From Carnegiea gigantea (Eukaryota > Streptophyta > Magnoliopsida > Caryophyllales > Cactaceae), in the NCBI GenBank assembly GCA_029747015.1, contig JAKOGI010002991.1:1-64000 (forward strand): a DNA stretch of 64,000 nucleotides, given 5' to 3'. The notes under the pieces were generated by a model, which was not told where the DNA came from, searched no databases, and was given only the letters and a program-made list of their open reading frames with translations. Shown piece after piece: positions 23,446-34,245 of the stretch (positions within the stretch are counted from its first letter, which is position 1; each line of letters starts with the position of its first letter). A program made the translations under genes and the position numbers.

Positions 23446-24793
23446 AGTCGAGTTCCTTCAAAAAGAGACCCATTATCCAAGTGAAACAAACTATGAGCAT
23501 GATTGGTGCACTTTTCGTATGTCTCCTTGAAATCCTTATCTTGGGCATACAATCCCTTAATGATCTCAAAACTAAGGACTTTAGATTCCAAGGTAGAGAG
23601 TAAGAGGTACCTTCTTGATAATGCATTCGCCCCTTTGTTGAGTTGACCCGACTTGTGGTGGATCACAAAATGAAAGGCTTGTAGATACTCTACCCACTTG
23701 GCATGCCCTCGGTTGAGCTTATGTTGCCATTGTATGAACTTAAGAGCTTCATGATCTGAATGGAGAATGAATTCTCCTCCCACCAAGTAGTGCCTCCAAT
23801 GCTCCAAAGTTCTCACAATCGCATAGAACTTCTTGTCATAAGTGGAGTACTTCCTCTTTGCATTATTAAGCTTTTCACTAAAGAAAGCCACGAGCTTCTT
23901 CTCTTACGATAAGACCGCCCCTAGCCCTGTACCGGAAGCATCACGCTCTACTTCAAACACTTTGGAGAAGCTTGGAAGGGTGAGAATGGGGGCACTAGTG
24001 AGCCTGTACTTGATTTCCTCAAAGGCCTTTTGAGCTGGCTGGGTCCATTCAAACCTTTTGGCCCTAAGCATCTCAGTCATGGGAGCAACAATGGTGCTAA
24101 AAACACTCACAAACCTTCTATAGAAAGAGGCTAGGCCATGAAAGCTCCTAATTTGTTGAATTGACGTAGGAATGAGCCAATCTCGGATAGCTTGAATCTT
24201 ACTCTCATCAACATGAATTCCTTGGGCCGAAACAACAAAACCCAAGAATATAACTTGAGAAGTGAAAAAGTTACATTTCTCTAAGTTTCTATAAAGCTTT
24301 TCTTGAGATAGAATACTCAAGACTTGATGTAGATGATTGGCATGCTCTTCTTCACTCTTGCTATACACCAAGATGTCATCAAAGTTGATAACAATGAACT
24401 TGCCAAGAAGGAGTTTAGAACTTAGTTCATAAGCCTCATGAAGGTACTTGATGCATTTGTTAACCCAAATGGCATTACAAGCCACTTATAAAGACCTCCT
24501 TTAGTCTTAAAGGCCATCTTCCACTCATCTCCTTTATAAATTCGAATTTGATGGTAGCCACTTCTAAGATCAATCACAGAAAAGATGGTGGCTCTATGAA
24601 GCTCATCTAGGAGATCCTCCAACCGTGGAATAGGATAGCGATACTTGATGGCGATTTTGTTGATCACTCTACTATCTACACACATTCTCATTGACCCATC
24701 TTTCTTAGGAACAAGCAAGGCCAGCACGGCACATGGGGTAAGGCTTTCACGGATTAAGCCTTTAGCAAGAAGTTCATCTAATTGCCTTTGCAC
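23412..24793 (-). pseudogene. pol: Gypsy reverse transcriptase and RNase H
   Basis: Copies element RNA into cDNA and degrades the RNA strand. RT begins [18 protein letters not shown] (24790) with [14 protein letters not shown] (first catalytic Asp) and [14 protein letters not shown] frameshift near 24430 separates this from the YXDD-box half, which reads IVINFDDILVYS, with Asn where Tyr is usual. RNase H starts at FEVERDASGTGLGAVLS, with TAA at 23904-23906 where relatives have Gln, and goes on with EKKLVAFFSEKLNNAKRKYS and LHSDHEALKF. The Asp and His residues expected of RNase H are visible. The order and motifs are diagnostic of gypsy. Confidence 0.87.
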
Positions 24794-24813
24794 TTCTTGA
24801 GTCTCTTAGGGGT

Positions 24814-25866
24814 TCATTTGGTAGGTCGGCTTGTTTGGGAGGGTGGCACTAGGGATGAGGTCAATTTTGTGTTGTATAGATCTTTTGGGAGGGAGGCCAT
24901 GAGGAACTCAGTAGGAAAGACATGTTCAAAGGCTTTTAAGAGAGGGGTAAGCAAAGGATAAGAAGAATCCTTAGCTTCGGCCGGTTCATAGCCAAGTAGA
25001 ATCCACTCTTTGTAGTCATCATACTCATATAGTTTGGAATGGAGAAGGGTGGTAAGGAAGACATCCATGCTAGGAGTGTCTTGGGGCTTTCTTTGAGAGG
25101 TAGGTTTGAGAGGGGTGAGGGTGATTTTCTTGTGGTCTTTGGTGAGGGTATAAGTGTTTAAATGACCATCATACATCATACTTCTATCAAATAACCATGG
25201 ACATCCCAAGAGGACATGGCAAGCATCCATGGGCACAATATCACACCAACTCTCATCCTTATAATTCTTGCCAATTGAAAAGCTAAGTAAACAATGGGAA
25301 GAGATTTGCAAGCCTTTACCTTGATTGAGCCATTGGATGGTATAAGGGCTTGGGTGTGGAGAGACCGAAAGCTTGAGTTTCTCTATAAGGGTCTTGGAAG
25401 CAATATTGGCACAACTTCCACCATCAATAATGAGAGAGCAAACCTTCCCCTTCATGGTACACCGGGTGTAGAAGATGTTCTCCCTTTGCTCTAGGTCATG
25501 TTGGAAAGCAATACCACTCAAAGCTCTTCTTATTATAAGTATTTCTCTTTCATCGGGTCCCTCTTCAACTTCTTCACGGGCTTTGGTCATGAGAAGCTCC
25601 TTTTCTCCTTCATCATTCTCATCTTCTAGCTCCTCACAAGAAGCTTGATACTCAGCCAAAGTGGCAATTCTTTTGTTGGGACACTCGGAAGGAAAGTCCC
25701 CAAGGCCTTGACAACAAAAACATCCCTTCTTATTCACCGGTCTTTGGAGGTGGTTTTGAGGGGGATTTAGTGGAGAGGGTCCTGTGTTTGAGTTTGGAGT
25801 GGATTTGGGAGGGTTGTAGGAGGGCTTTTGGAAGGGGTAAGGATAGGGGTTAGGCTTGGAAGCCAT
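24814..25866 (-). pseudogene. gag-pol: Gag zinc knuckle and aspartic protease
   Basis: Continuation of the gag frame after one TAA. A Pro-rich linker is followed by the knuckle CFCCQGLGDFPSEC, in which the usual His is Asp (CX2CX4DX4C). The protease is marked by LIIDGGSCANIAS (catalytic D-G-G-S) near 25430. A frameshift near 24895 takes the end of this ORF out of the pol frame, so its last ~27 residues are not native. A stop (TAA, 24809-24811, before ETQEVQRQL) lies at the junction with RT. Confidence 0.83.
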
Positions 25867-25887
25867 GCCCTTGCCTTTAACTCTCTT

Positions 25888-26657
25888 TTATAACTCCACT
25901 TTGTGAGCTAAAACACTAAGCTCATCTAATGACGTGCAAGGGTAGAGTTCAACCACATTTGAAATTTCATCATTCAAGCCACCCAAGTATCTACTCAAAG
26001 TTTGAGACTCATCCTCCTTCAAATCACATTTCAAAAGCAATTGCTCAAACTCTCTAGTGTACTCTTCTACACTCTTAGACCCTTGTTTGAGGTGGTGGAG
26101 TTTAAGGAAGTTGTCTTGCAAATAATGGGGGGGTAGAAACTTGGACTTAAGTTTGGACTTCATTTTCTCCCAAGTTCTTATCTTCCGTTTTCCCTTTCTA
26201 ACTCTCTTAGTCACAATATTTAACCACCAAATGGAAGCATACTTTGTAAGCTTTAAAGCAACAAGCTTTACCTTTCTTTCATCGGGGATGTCCTTGAACT
26301 TGAAGACTCTCTTAACGGTTTGTATCCAATCCAAGAATACATCCAGATCAAGTTGACCTTCAAATTTGAGGATGTCCACTTTAAAATCATTGTAGCTTCG
26401 ATCATGAGGTTTATATTACCTCCTTGATCTCCTTGCATGCAAATCCTCATCCGAATCACCAAGGGAATTGCTTTCTTCATCATCTTAAGAATTCGAATCC
26501 ACTTGCTTGCTAGTGCTTCTAGAGCTCCTCAAGTTGCTTCTCTCTCTTGCATCATTTAACCAAGTTGAGATCACAAGTACTTGACTTGGGCTTCCAATTC
26601 GGCCTTTTCTCTAAGGGCTTGCTCGACCACTTGCTCAAGAGTAAGGCTTGTAGACAT
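25888..26657 (-). pseudogene. gag: Gypsy gag (Retrotrans_gag)
   Basis: Capsid protein. The likely start is the ATG at 26655-26657 (MSTSLTLEQVVEQALREKAE), followed by a coiled-coil-like stretch. The Retrotrans_gag domain at 25888-26379 shows ASIWWLN, HYLQDNFLKLHHLKQGSKSV and EYTREFEQLLLKCDL in the usual order. The frame shifts between 26570 and 26380 and stops at TAA 25888-25890 (after HKVEL), then reopens in the same frame. Homology is clear. Confidence 0.87.
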
Positions 26658-27001
26658 GATGGCTTTTGAGTGAGGAGTTGTTGATGTAGGACAGGAAGGG
26701 GGTGGCATAGTCATGTGGAGTGGCACGGTGTAGGCATGCTTGGTGGCTAAAGGTGAATTGTGGGTGATGGAATGAGACACGGTTGTGCTTATGGGCATGG
26801 GGTGGCCGTGCTCAACTGCTGTAATAGGAAGAGGCATGCTAGGAGGTGGCATGATCGTGCCACTATGGCACAGGGTGGACGTGCTATTTTTCTGGTTCGT
26901 CACGACTAAAATTTGCAAGGGAACGTGCTTGTGGTTGTTTTGTGGCTTTTGTGTTTGGAATGTGTTTAGGGGATGGAAGCTTGGCCAAGAGGGTCACCTG
27001 A

Positions 27002-27013
27002 GCTCTGATAACA
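27002..27013 (-). promoter_or_regulatory. Primer-binding site of the CRM-like element
   Basis: Minus strand TGTTATCAGAGC: one mismatch to the initiator-Met site TGGTATCAGAGC, two bases (AG) inside the LTR edge. Confidence 0.85.
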
Positions 27014-27015
27014 CT

Positions 27016-27988
27016 TGATGTATTTTAGCTTCACTAAAGCAGGAGTTTGCAAAAAGGAATCAAGAATACATACGGGTAGTAAAGACGGATGGAAACAAGA
27101 GAACAAGAACAAGGATAGAATGCAAGTGAATTAGCAAGGGCGATTTGAATACCCACCTTGGTTAACACACTTAGATAATCTTCTTTCTTCAACTAAGAGC
27201 TTAATCACCTTCTTAGTTGAATGAAGAAGACCTAGAGACCCACTTGAGGTTGCCACACTCAAGATTCGATACTAGGATTTTAAGAGAGAATAGAGAGAGT
27301 TCTCACAACTCAAAGTTTGAATTCCTTCAAGTGTGTTTCTTTACAATCTAAGGCCTCCCTTATATAATAGGAGCCTTGAGCAAGCTACAAGAGAAGCGAA
27401 AAGGGGGCCATACATGTCCATAAAGCAAGAGGGAACCCAAAAGCAGCAACAAAAGCTGAAAAGTGCTTTATGCTTTTTGTCAGCAACTTTTCAGTTTATG
27501 ATTGTCAACTTCACACAGCTATATCTCCTAGGTTGCTTAGTCAAAGTGGGTGAAAAAACCCTTGCTAGAAAGCTTAGGAAGTCAACGTTCATGTGGTGCA
27601 AGTTGGCAGCAATTTGGAGCTATCATTTGGGAGATATAGGCCAAAAGGTGTAGCATATGCAGGCTGGGATAGTTTTTACAGCATCTGAAAAATGGCCCCA
27701 ATTGGTTTATTAGCTAGCGACCTGAACCTAGAACTCTTTATATGTCCTTAAAGCTGATATGTTAAGGGTTCTAAAAAGTAGATTTTCAGCCTCTTAAGTC
27801 CACATTAAGCTTGGGTAATCAAGCTTGCAAAACCCGGCCAAATTCTGGCTGAACTGGGTAGCATGTGCAAAGCATGGTTGGTGACTTCTTGGACCATGGC
27901 ATGAACCTGCTTGACCTCCTTGGTGCTTGTAGAGTCCCCTAGGCTTATGGGTTAGTCTTCAATTGCTTCCAAAGGGTAGTCCCCATTA
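27016..27988 (-). repeat. 5' LTR of the CRM-like element
   Basis: Plus strand TGATGTATTTTAG...GTCCCCATTA; the last base pair of the CATCA end has changed (C to T). A TATATAAG box lies at 27359-27366 on the minus strand. Confidence 0.9.
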
Positions 27989-27993
27989 GTTAT
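27989..27993. repeat. Target-site duplication GTTAT (right)
   Basis: Second copy of the GTTAT duplication; LTR 3 sequence resumes at once (GATCCCTCAAGATAGGC). Confidence 0.92.
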
Positions 27994-29289
27994 GATCCCT
28001 CAAGATAGGCTAAGCGAATCCAAAATTTGTGAATGAAGTTGATCTATGCTACTTATCCCATCTAATAGATAATCAATCAAAGAATTTAATCAAATAAAGC
28101 AATTTTCTAGCTCAAGAATTAATCAAGTGCCTTTTCGTTAGATGGGTAGTTCCAAAACCAATAATCGATTTATCAAACCCCTCTTACAAGGTAAAATGAA
28201 ATTCTTAAATTTAATCAACTACCATTTCTCAAGGACTTTTGATTAATCTTCGATCATTAAGAACATAGTTATCAAATTTAGGAGTTTCTTAAATGGTGAG
28301 TCTTTCTCAAGATCCTACACACGTAAGTCAAATCTTCATTTTCCAATATTTAGTTTCATCTTTTAGTTCTTCACCAAATGTCTAAAACAAGTAAGACATT
28401 GATCAAGTTTCCTACCAGCAAATCAATATCTAAGATTCAATAAAATAAATCCCACAAATCCGAAGCACTTTCAGATCAAAATAAGAATTGGTTCAATCAC
28501 AACAATTCAACTCAATTCCATGATGAACAATCGAAAACTTAACATAAAAATCAACAATAATCTAAAAGCATAAAAATCTAAAGAGAAAAGAGAAGAGAAG
28601 GAAGAGGAATTGCTCAGCCCATGCGCGCTTGAACCATTGTTGCAAACCCGATCTGAAATCCTTGCAATCTTCACCTTCACTTGCTCTCAACTGTCTCTAA
28701 ATCTAAATCCTAATCTAATTAGAATGGAATGGAGTATGGAGAAAATGGAATGGATGGGATGAGGCTGAAAACAGACCTTTAATAGTGAATACGCTGCAGC
28801 CTAAACATAAAAACCGCCAAGAAGTCTAGCACTCGTGAGAAAACATAACGATCCGGGGGAAAGGGGGCCCACCACAGACCACCCGTGGTGGCCATTGGCT
28901 CAGTGTTCTCTTATTCTTCTCTTTCTTTCACGAGCATGCATGGTGACTGCGGGCATCTGTGGTAAGTCATAAGGATGACGTTTAAGGCTTAATTCTTGAC
29001 CAAAAAGGTCTCAAAACCTGTAAAAGTCATCAAAGTACTATACCCAAGCACAAAATGGGATTTTTGGGGTAAAACCTAAGCATAAAACTTATGAATCCCC
29101 TAAAAACACATCAAAATGACCCTAAAAGGATATGCTCTATGGGTACTTATCATGCATGACTCCAAAACGCATCTATCAATTACTGCTCTATGGTTTTCTC
29201 GACATCATAACATAGATTGATGAGCATTAAATAATAGAAGATAAAGATGATGATCGAAGTCAGTCTTCCTTATGGTGCAGGGCACCTCA

Positions 29290-29680
29290 TTTGCCCCCCT
29301 CTAAACATTACCATCATACTACCACCCATCTTTAGCTCCATAAATTCCTTTTCCTTCTGTCGTTAAACTATAATAGAGTAAAATTTGGCTCTTAGTTCTT
29401 CTAGGAATTTGTTCCAAGTAAATTCAGACCTAACAACTTATCCTTAGCAGTGTTTCTCCAAATGTCTACTTTCCCAGTTAGGTAAGACATCCCAATGTTC
29501 ACCTTTTCCTCATCTGGAACCTCCACTACTATGAAAATCTTCTCTACCCCTCTAATCCATTCTTCTAGTCTCACTAGGTCATACTTTCCATCATGTACTT
29601 TAACGTTGCGTTGCGCTGCTCTATTTGCTAATTTATTAACATTAGGAGGGATTTTCGAAGGTGTTGAGGGAATTCATTCA
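29290..29680 (-). pseudogene. gag: Gypsy gag fragment (Retrotrans_gag)
   Basis: The minus-strand frame contains DGKYDLVRLEEWIRGVEKIF, VVEVPDEEKVNIGMSYLTGK and, after a shift near 29425, EFTWNKFLEELRAKFYSII and RQKEKEFMELKMGG. These are consecutive parts of a Retrotrans_gag domain. It is truncated at its C-terminal side by the array junction, with a stop after FYSIIV. Confidence 0.82.
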
Positions 29681-29699
29681 TCAACTCAGACGCCAATGT

Positions 29700-30463
29700 C
29701 TGCTAATTGTTAGGGTTCCCAATGCTACTAACCAAGTCAGTGGGAAAATCAGGGCATTCCATTATGGTTTGATGGCACATTGCACGAAGCTTGGTTATTT
29801 GACCCCTGACCCGATCTGAATTATATCCTATGTGGATGTCTGTATTGTTTTGCACTAATTCAGATATTCTAACAATACATTAAGCAAAGTAATCCAATCA
29901 CTTAACTACAACCAACATATAAGATATGCATACACAATATATACAAACTAATATGGTTCAGTATTATTAAAACATAATCCCAAATCTTCATTATGTCATT
30001 GCCATAACAATTCTATTAAATACATATATATGGTTCAATAAAGGAATATCACACCCAGCTGACTGCCCAAAGTCAGCCTTTACTCCTATCTCTGAACTAA
30101 AATACTACCCAAACCCAATAAACTAATCCTGCCACATGCACAAAAGTAGGCGAGACTAGTCAACACTGTCGGAAAAATCTGTCTAACTATATACAATGTC
30201 ATAACCTACTCAAAATGCATCTATCCAACCGACCGTAACGCTACGAAACTTAGAAAACTAGCATGTGGGCTATGCTATCATGTAGTAAGGAGATGTGAGT
30301 GGCCACGAAAGTACCCGGCATTAAAGACCATTTGAGAGATAAACAGGCATTTATATTATCACAAATCTCTAATGATATATTATTAATCTTTACCAACAAA
30401 CCTTCTCACCCTTCTACATCTACTCTCCATAACCCATAACCCATTAAGGAAAAATCAAACTTA
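29700..30463 (-). other. Gypsy 5' leader
   Basis: Noncoding, AT-rich sequence between gag and the primer-binding site. No conserved frame seen. Confidence 0.6.
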
Positions 30464-30475
30464 GCCCTGATACCA
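30464..30475 (-). promoter_or_regulatory. Primer-binding site, initiator-Met type
   Basis: Minus strand TGGTATCAGGGC, one mismatch to TGGTATCAGAGC, three bases inside the LTR end. Confidence 0.83.
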
Positions 30476-30478
30476 AAC

Positions 30479-33465
30479 TGTAACATCCCTAATGTACATG
30501 TCTCACTATTTGTATACTCTCCAATTAAACCCTTAATTAACATTGATAAACCCAATAATTGGGGCATTGCCGCCATCCAGAAGGACAAGACTTTAACTAT
30601 GTGTCCTGGATATGACATAAGTAAGCATAGATTACAATCATACATATTCACAAATTATCAAACCCTCTGCAAATAGCTGCTAACTACCATAAGGTTGATA
30701 CTCCACAATAGAGCAATTCCCCATAAATCTTACAACTTTATCAACCAAAGATCTCAAAATATAGTTCCCAAAGTATTCTTGAACTAACGTCATCACTGAT
30801 CCATCCATATTTCCTTGTTCACTTACTTTCTTTAGCTGGTTTGCTAGCATAAGGGACATTCATTGAGCACTTGCCTAGAACAAAACATGAAAAATATTTC
30901 GAGATGTGAGCTGAAGCTTAATATATGCATTCCTGTATTGTTAAATGATCACTGAAAATTTGGTTGGGTGCCCACTTTACAATTCATTGTACTTTAAAAC
31001 AGTGACTGAGATGAATATAAAATTGTATTGCTAGTTATTATCTAGTAGTGAACCCGTTGTAACTACATGTCACGATCTATAGATAGGTGTACCCCTGCCA
31101 AGCCGATTGAGGGACCTGACCTGAGGCCGCACGAGTAACTGGAAGACGAATACCCTATAAGCAATAACTGACGGGTTCACTAACTAGGTGATACATTATT
31201 GAGTAAACTGATTCATTGATATACTTACCAAGACAAAGTAACTTTGATAAAGACATTTTGATTTCTAAAAATAAAGGCAATAAACATACCTGGTGTGTTT
31301 AAAATGCTATCTAACTTGATAATATTTATGTACAATGAGGAATAATAAATTAGGCCTCGATTCTGCTTAAGAAATATGATGGTAGATATACGTAGTTAGC
31401 AAACAACGCTCACTTTCACAATTTGTAACTTTAATAGAAATTGATTAATTAAATGACATTTATAACTCAACCTTTCAATATAAGATAGATTTTGTAGTAA
31501 GACAATTTGAAAACTAAATACATTAAGGTACTTTAATTTGAGATAAAATAAATTCGAGCAAAATAGACAAAAATAAAATAATTGAGGTTATAACGGAAAG
31601 ACTTTAATGGTGATAAACGGGATATAAATTTTTGATATTTCTAAGATGAATAACAACGGTTTAAGGCCAAGAGGGGAATAATTGGGTTCGACATTGCTTT
31701 GATCACACTGAGTCAACCTAGCAAGCACTGTTCTCGAGTCATTACTCTCTTCACTTCTCTAATTTCATTCACATGCCATTTAACTCCATTTTTTTTAACC
31801 CAACTGAGTTTTTAAACACAATTAAAGTTGGTAAACTCACTGAACACTGTATTTTCTTTGTAATATCCATAATTATTTAGTAATTTTTTATTAAGCTCCC
31901 AAAATTCTAGTTCACAGTCTTGTAATATTTTATTACAGCTCCAAGGTCACCGCAAAAAATTCATATTTTTCACCCCTGACCTCCAATTGAGACATAAGAC
32001 CCTAATATGAAAAGTGTAGAAGTCCCGCTTTCATCCACGGTACAAAACACATCTACCACAACATAGCTTCTAAAATTGAGCTTAAACTAAACTGTGTACA
32101 GCTCCAGTTTATCATGCACAGCCTTCATCAATTGTCCATAACTTTTTCCAAAAAACTCGGAATGAAATGATTCACGAGGCATTTGAAAGATAACTCATTG
32201 GCAGACGTATCCACCACAAATCACAATTTTTTAATGCACCAATAAGTACCAGTTTATTTTCATAGTTCCCCTGTTTTTGGGTCTATTTCCAGCCCTGTAT
32301 TTTTTTTCCTCCACATAATCACTCAAAATACTCCATAAACTCATTTACTTGCATAAATAAACCAAACAACCTCTTTTGGTTACACATGGGGTTTTCCATA
32401 ACCCACTAATTTTGTCAAAACTCATATTCATCATTCTTTCAAGACAATAACGCATCCAATCTCCAAATTCCACCTAATTCAATGTAAATAATGTACTTGA
32501 CTCAATAACTAAATTAAATCATCCATGCTAACAAAATCCTAAGTCATGCTCAATTGAAATTCATATCCAAACTCATCCAAAATCATGTTACACAACATCA
32601 TATTCACTCGTAATGACAAATATTGCAAAACTAAGTCAAAAGAATTCATGGTTCATCATTTTCAACGTCAAGCTTGCATGATCATGTTTGATCCCAATTC
32701 TTACATACTTCCAAACTCATCCACACATAATAAAACATCAAACTAACACTAGTTTATATCAAGATAACATGATCCGTAATCAAATTATTAAGAAAATCCA
32801 AAATTAAATAAGAAAGAGTTAGGGTTTTACCTGCCTTGAGAGCTCAAAAGAAAGAGATGGAAGTTGTGTTTGGTACTAGTGGTGGCTATGGATGGTGGCT
32901 GGATGGCAGCTAGTAATCGCTAGTAGTGGAAGTTGGTGGCAGCCACTAGCAATGGGGGAAAAACAGGGGTTGCAGCCATGGGGTGGAAGAAAGAGAGGGA
33001 GAAGAGGAAGAAGAAAAATGGCGTTTTGCTTTTGCTTGATTTTTTTGATTTATCCAGATATTTGGCTGATTTTATATGGCCATGAAGTAGCTTTTTGCTA
33101 ATTAAAATTCAGCACAAATGATGGTGATTAATTAAATTTAATTACACCAACTTTTTGGGCCTCAAATTGGGCCTAAATGAGTTGGGCTCCTGGAAAAAAA
33201 TAACCCTTTATTGTGATCAAATTTTGTATAGCTTGAAATTAAATTTTTATGACGTTACAAAAAATAGTTTAATCTCTTAAACCATATTTATCAGGGCCTA
33301 CTATCGATTCATCTAAAATTTTACCATAAATAAAAACCAAATTGCGAAGTGGGGAAAAATGAATTTTTCTCATTTGGAATGATTAAATGCGGCAAATGAA
33401 TGCGAAGAAAATAATAAGGTGGCATAATTAAATAAATAAACATAACTTAGGGGCGGACTATTACA
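30479..33465 (-). repeat. 5' LTR, ~2,987 bp
   Basis: Plus strand TGTAACATCCCTAATG...GGGGCGGACTATTACA, giving TGTAA/TTACA termini. It is noncoding throughout. A minus-strand TATAAAA box at 33070-33076 and a purine/pyrimidine-biased stretch after it (32985-33020) look like the promoter and transcript start. Confidence 0.82.
33070..33076 (-). promoter_or_regulatory. Candidate TATA box of the ~3-kb LTR
   Basis: Minus strand CCATATAAAATCAGCC, about 390 bases into the LTR. Confidence 0.5.
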
Positions 33466-34245
33466 ATGAGTGATATGAAGCTACATTGAGTTGTAGTTCT
33501 TAATAACTTAATAAAAGTAGTGAAGAAGAAAGATTATGATTAATGTCAATGACAATAGTAGGTGGTAATGTTACCAAAAAGGATGATAAAAGGTTAAATC
33601 ATGATTAAGTTAGTTAAAAATAGCCTATTTCCCTATAATCTAAATAAGTAAATAGTAGTCATCGTCGTACTAGTAGTAGTAGTAATAGTAGTAGTAATAG
33701 TAGTAATAGTAGTAGTAGTGATGATGATGATGATGATGATGATAATAATAACAACAACAACAACAACAGTAATAGTGTCAATATTAGCATTAATGAAGAT
33801 AATAGTCTCCGTGATGATAATAGACTTAATACTAGTAGTAATAATAATAGCAACAATAGTAAAAAAGGGCTTCATGTAGCTAATTTAATTAATTTAATGG
33901 TACATAGAAATTAAGGCTTTTTTGTGAATTCAATTGAATAGTAGTGTGCATACTAGTAATTAAGGAAAATAATGAAAATATAAATAAATAAATAATACTA
34001 AGTTAAATTTGGATTATTGATAAAGATTGTAATAACAAAAACTATTTAGATCTTACTGATAATAAGCGATCAATTCGGAATAGAAGTCAGGCCACTTTCA
34101 TCATCGTTGAGCCTTAAACGAATAATTTACAAAAGAACAACATGGATCTTAAATTGAGATACGTATGTAGTCTATACTCTTCGAAAATTCACATGTTTCT
34201 CCAAATATGGAAATTTTTATGAAATATTCATAAAATGAATCAATT
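33466..34245. other. AT-rich unassigned spacer
   Basis: Sequence between the two element nests. Apart from the microsatellite I see no element terminus, coding frame or RNA gene. It may be old, eroded element sequence. Confidence 0.6.
33667..33860. repeat. Compound trinucleotide microsatellite
   Basis: Runs of AGT/AAT, then GAT (about 7), AAT and AAC (about 6), then mixed AGT/AAT. Low-complexity Ser, Leu or Thr frames across it are artefacts. Confidence 0.9.

Larger units (their letters stand above)
21375..27988 (-). mobile_element. Ty3/gypsy retrotransposon, CRM-like, complete with both LTRs
   Basis: 6,614 bp with 945- and 973-bp LTRs, primer-binding site, gag-pol on the minus strand and a perfect 5-bp target duplication. 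Gene order gag-protease-RT-RNase H-integrase is gypsy. The integrase tail (GPFEVIEKIGPNAYKLDLP, then FNVADLSPYYDE) and its extension into the 3' LTR resemble CRM chromoviruses; the clade call is an inference. By eye the LTRs differ at roughly one site in ten, so the insertion is old, and still younger than the array. Confidence 0.9.
10173..29152 (-). mobile_element. Tandem array of a gag-only LTR retrotransposon (3 LTRs, 2 full and 1 partial internal region)
   Basis: Three directly repeated LTRs (12604-13836, 16984-18236, 21295-29152 when its insertion is removed) are joined by internal regions of 3,147 and 3,058 bp; a third internal region is cut at 10172 by the CACTA element. LTR plus internal gives a period of about 4.35 kb. 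Each internal region carries a tRNA-Asp type primer-binding site, a decayed ~360-codon gag-like frame and a polypurine tract, and no RT or integrase. Sharing of LTRs between neighbours is the product expected from unequal recombination, not separate insertions. The array interrupts the gag of the ~3-kb-LTR gypsy element to its right. Confidence 0.87.
21295..29152 (-). repeat. Array LTR 3, split by the CRM-like element
   Basis: Two parts, 21295-21374 and 27994-29152 (about 1,239 bp together), rejoin exactly at GTTAT, present once in LTR 2 (near 17059) and on both sides of the insertion here. The right end, GGGTACTTATCA at 29152, is the outer edge of the array. The adjoining primer-binding site (about 21274-21288) is badly degraded (TGGCACCA). 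Confidence 0.88.
29153..33465 (-). mobile_element. Ty3/gypsy retrotransposon with ~3-kb LTR (Tekay/Del-like), 5' part
   Basis: A minus-strand 5' LTR, primer-binding site, leader and the first part of gag. Gag stops abruptly at the outer edge of the gag-only array (29152), so the rest probably lies left of the array, outside the window. LTR size and termini fit Tekay/Del chromoviruses; no pol is visible to test this. Confidence 0.8.

Noticed and set aside
33633..33875. Ile/Thr-rich and Leu/Ser-rich ORFs
   Set aside because: They are translations of the trinucleotide microsatellite.
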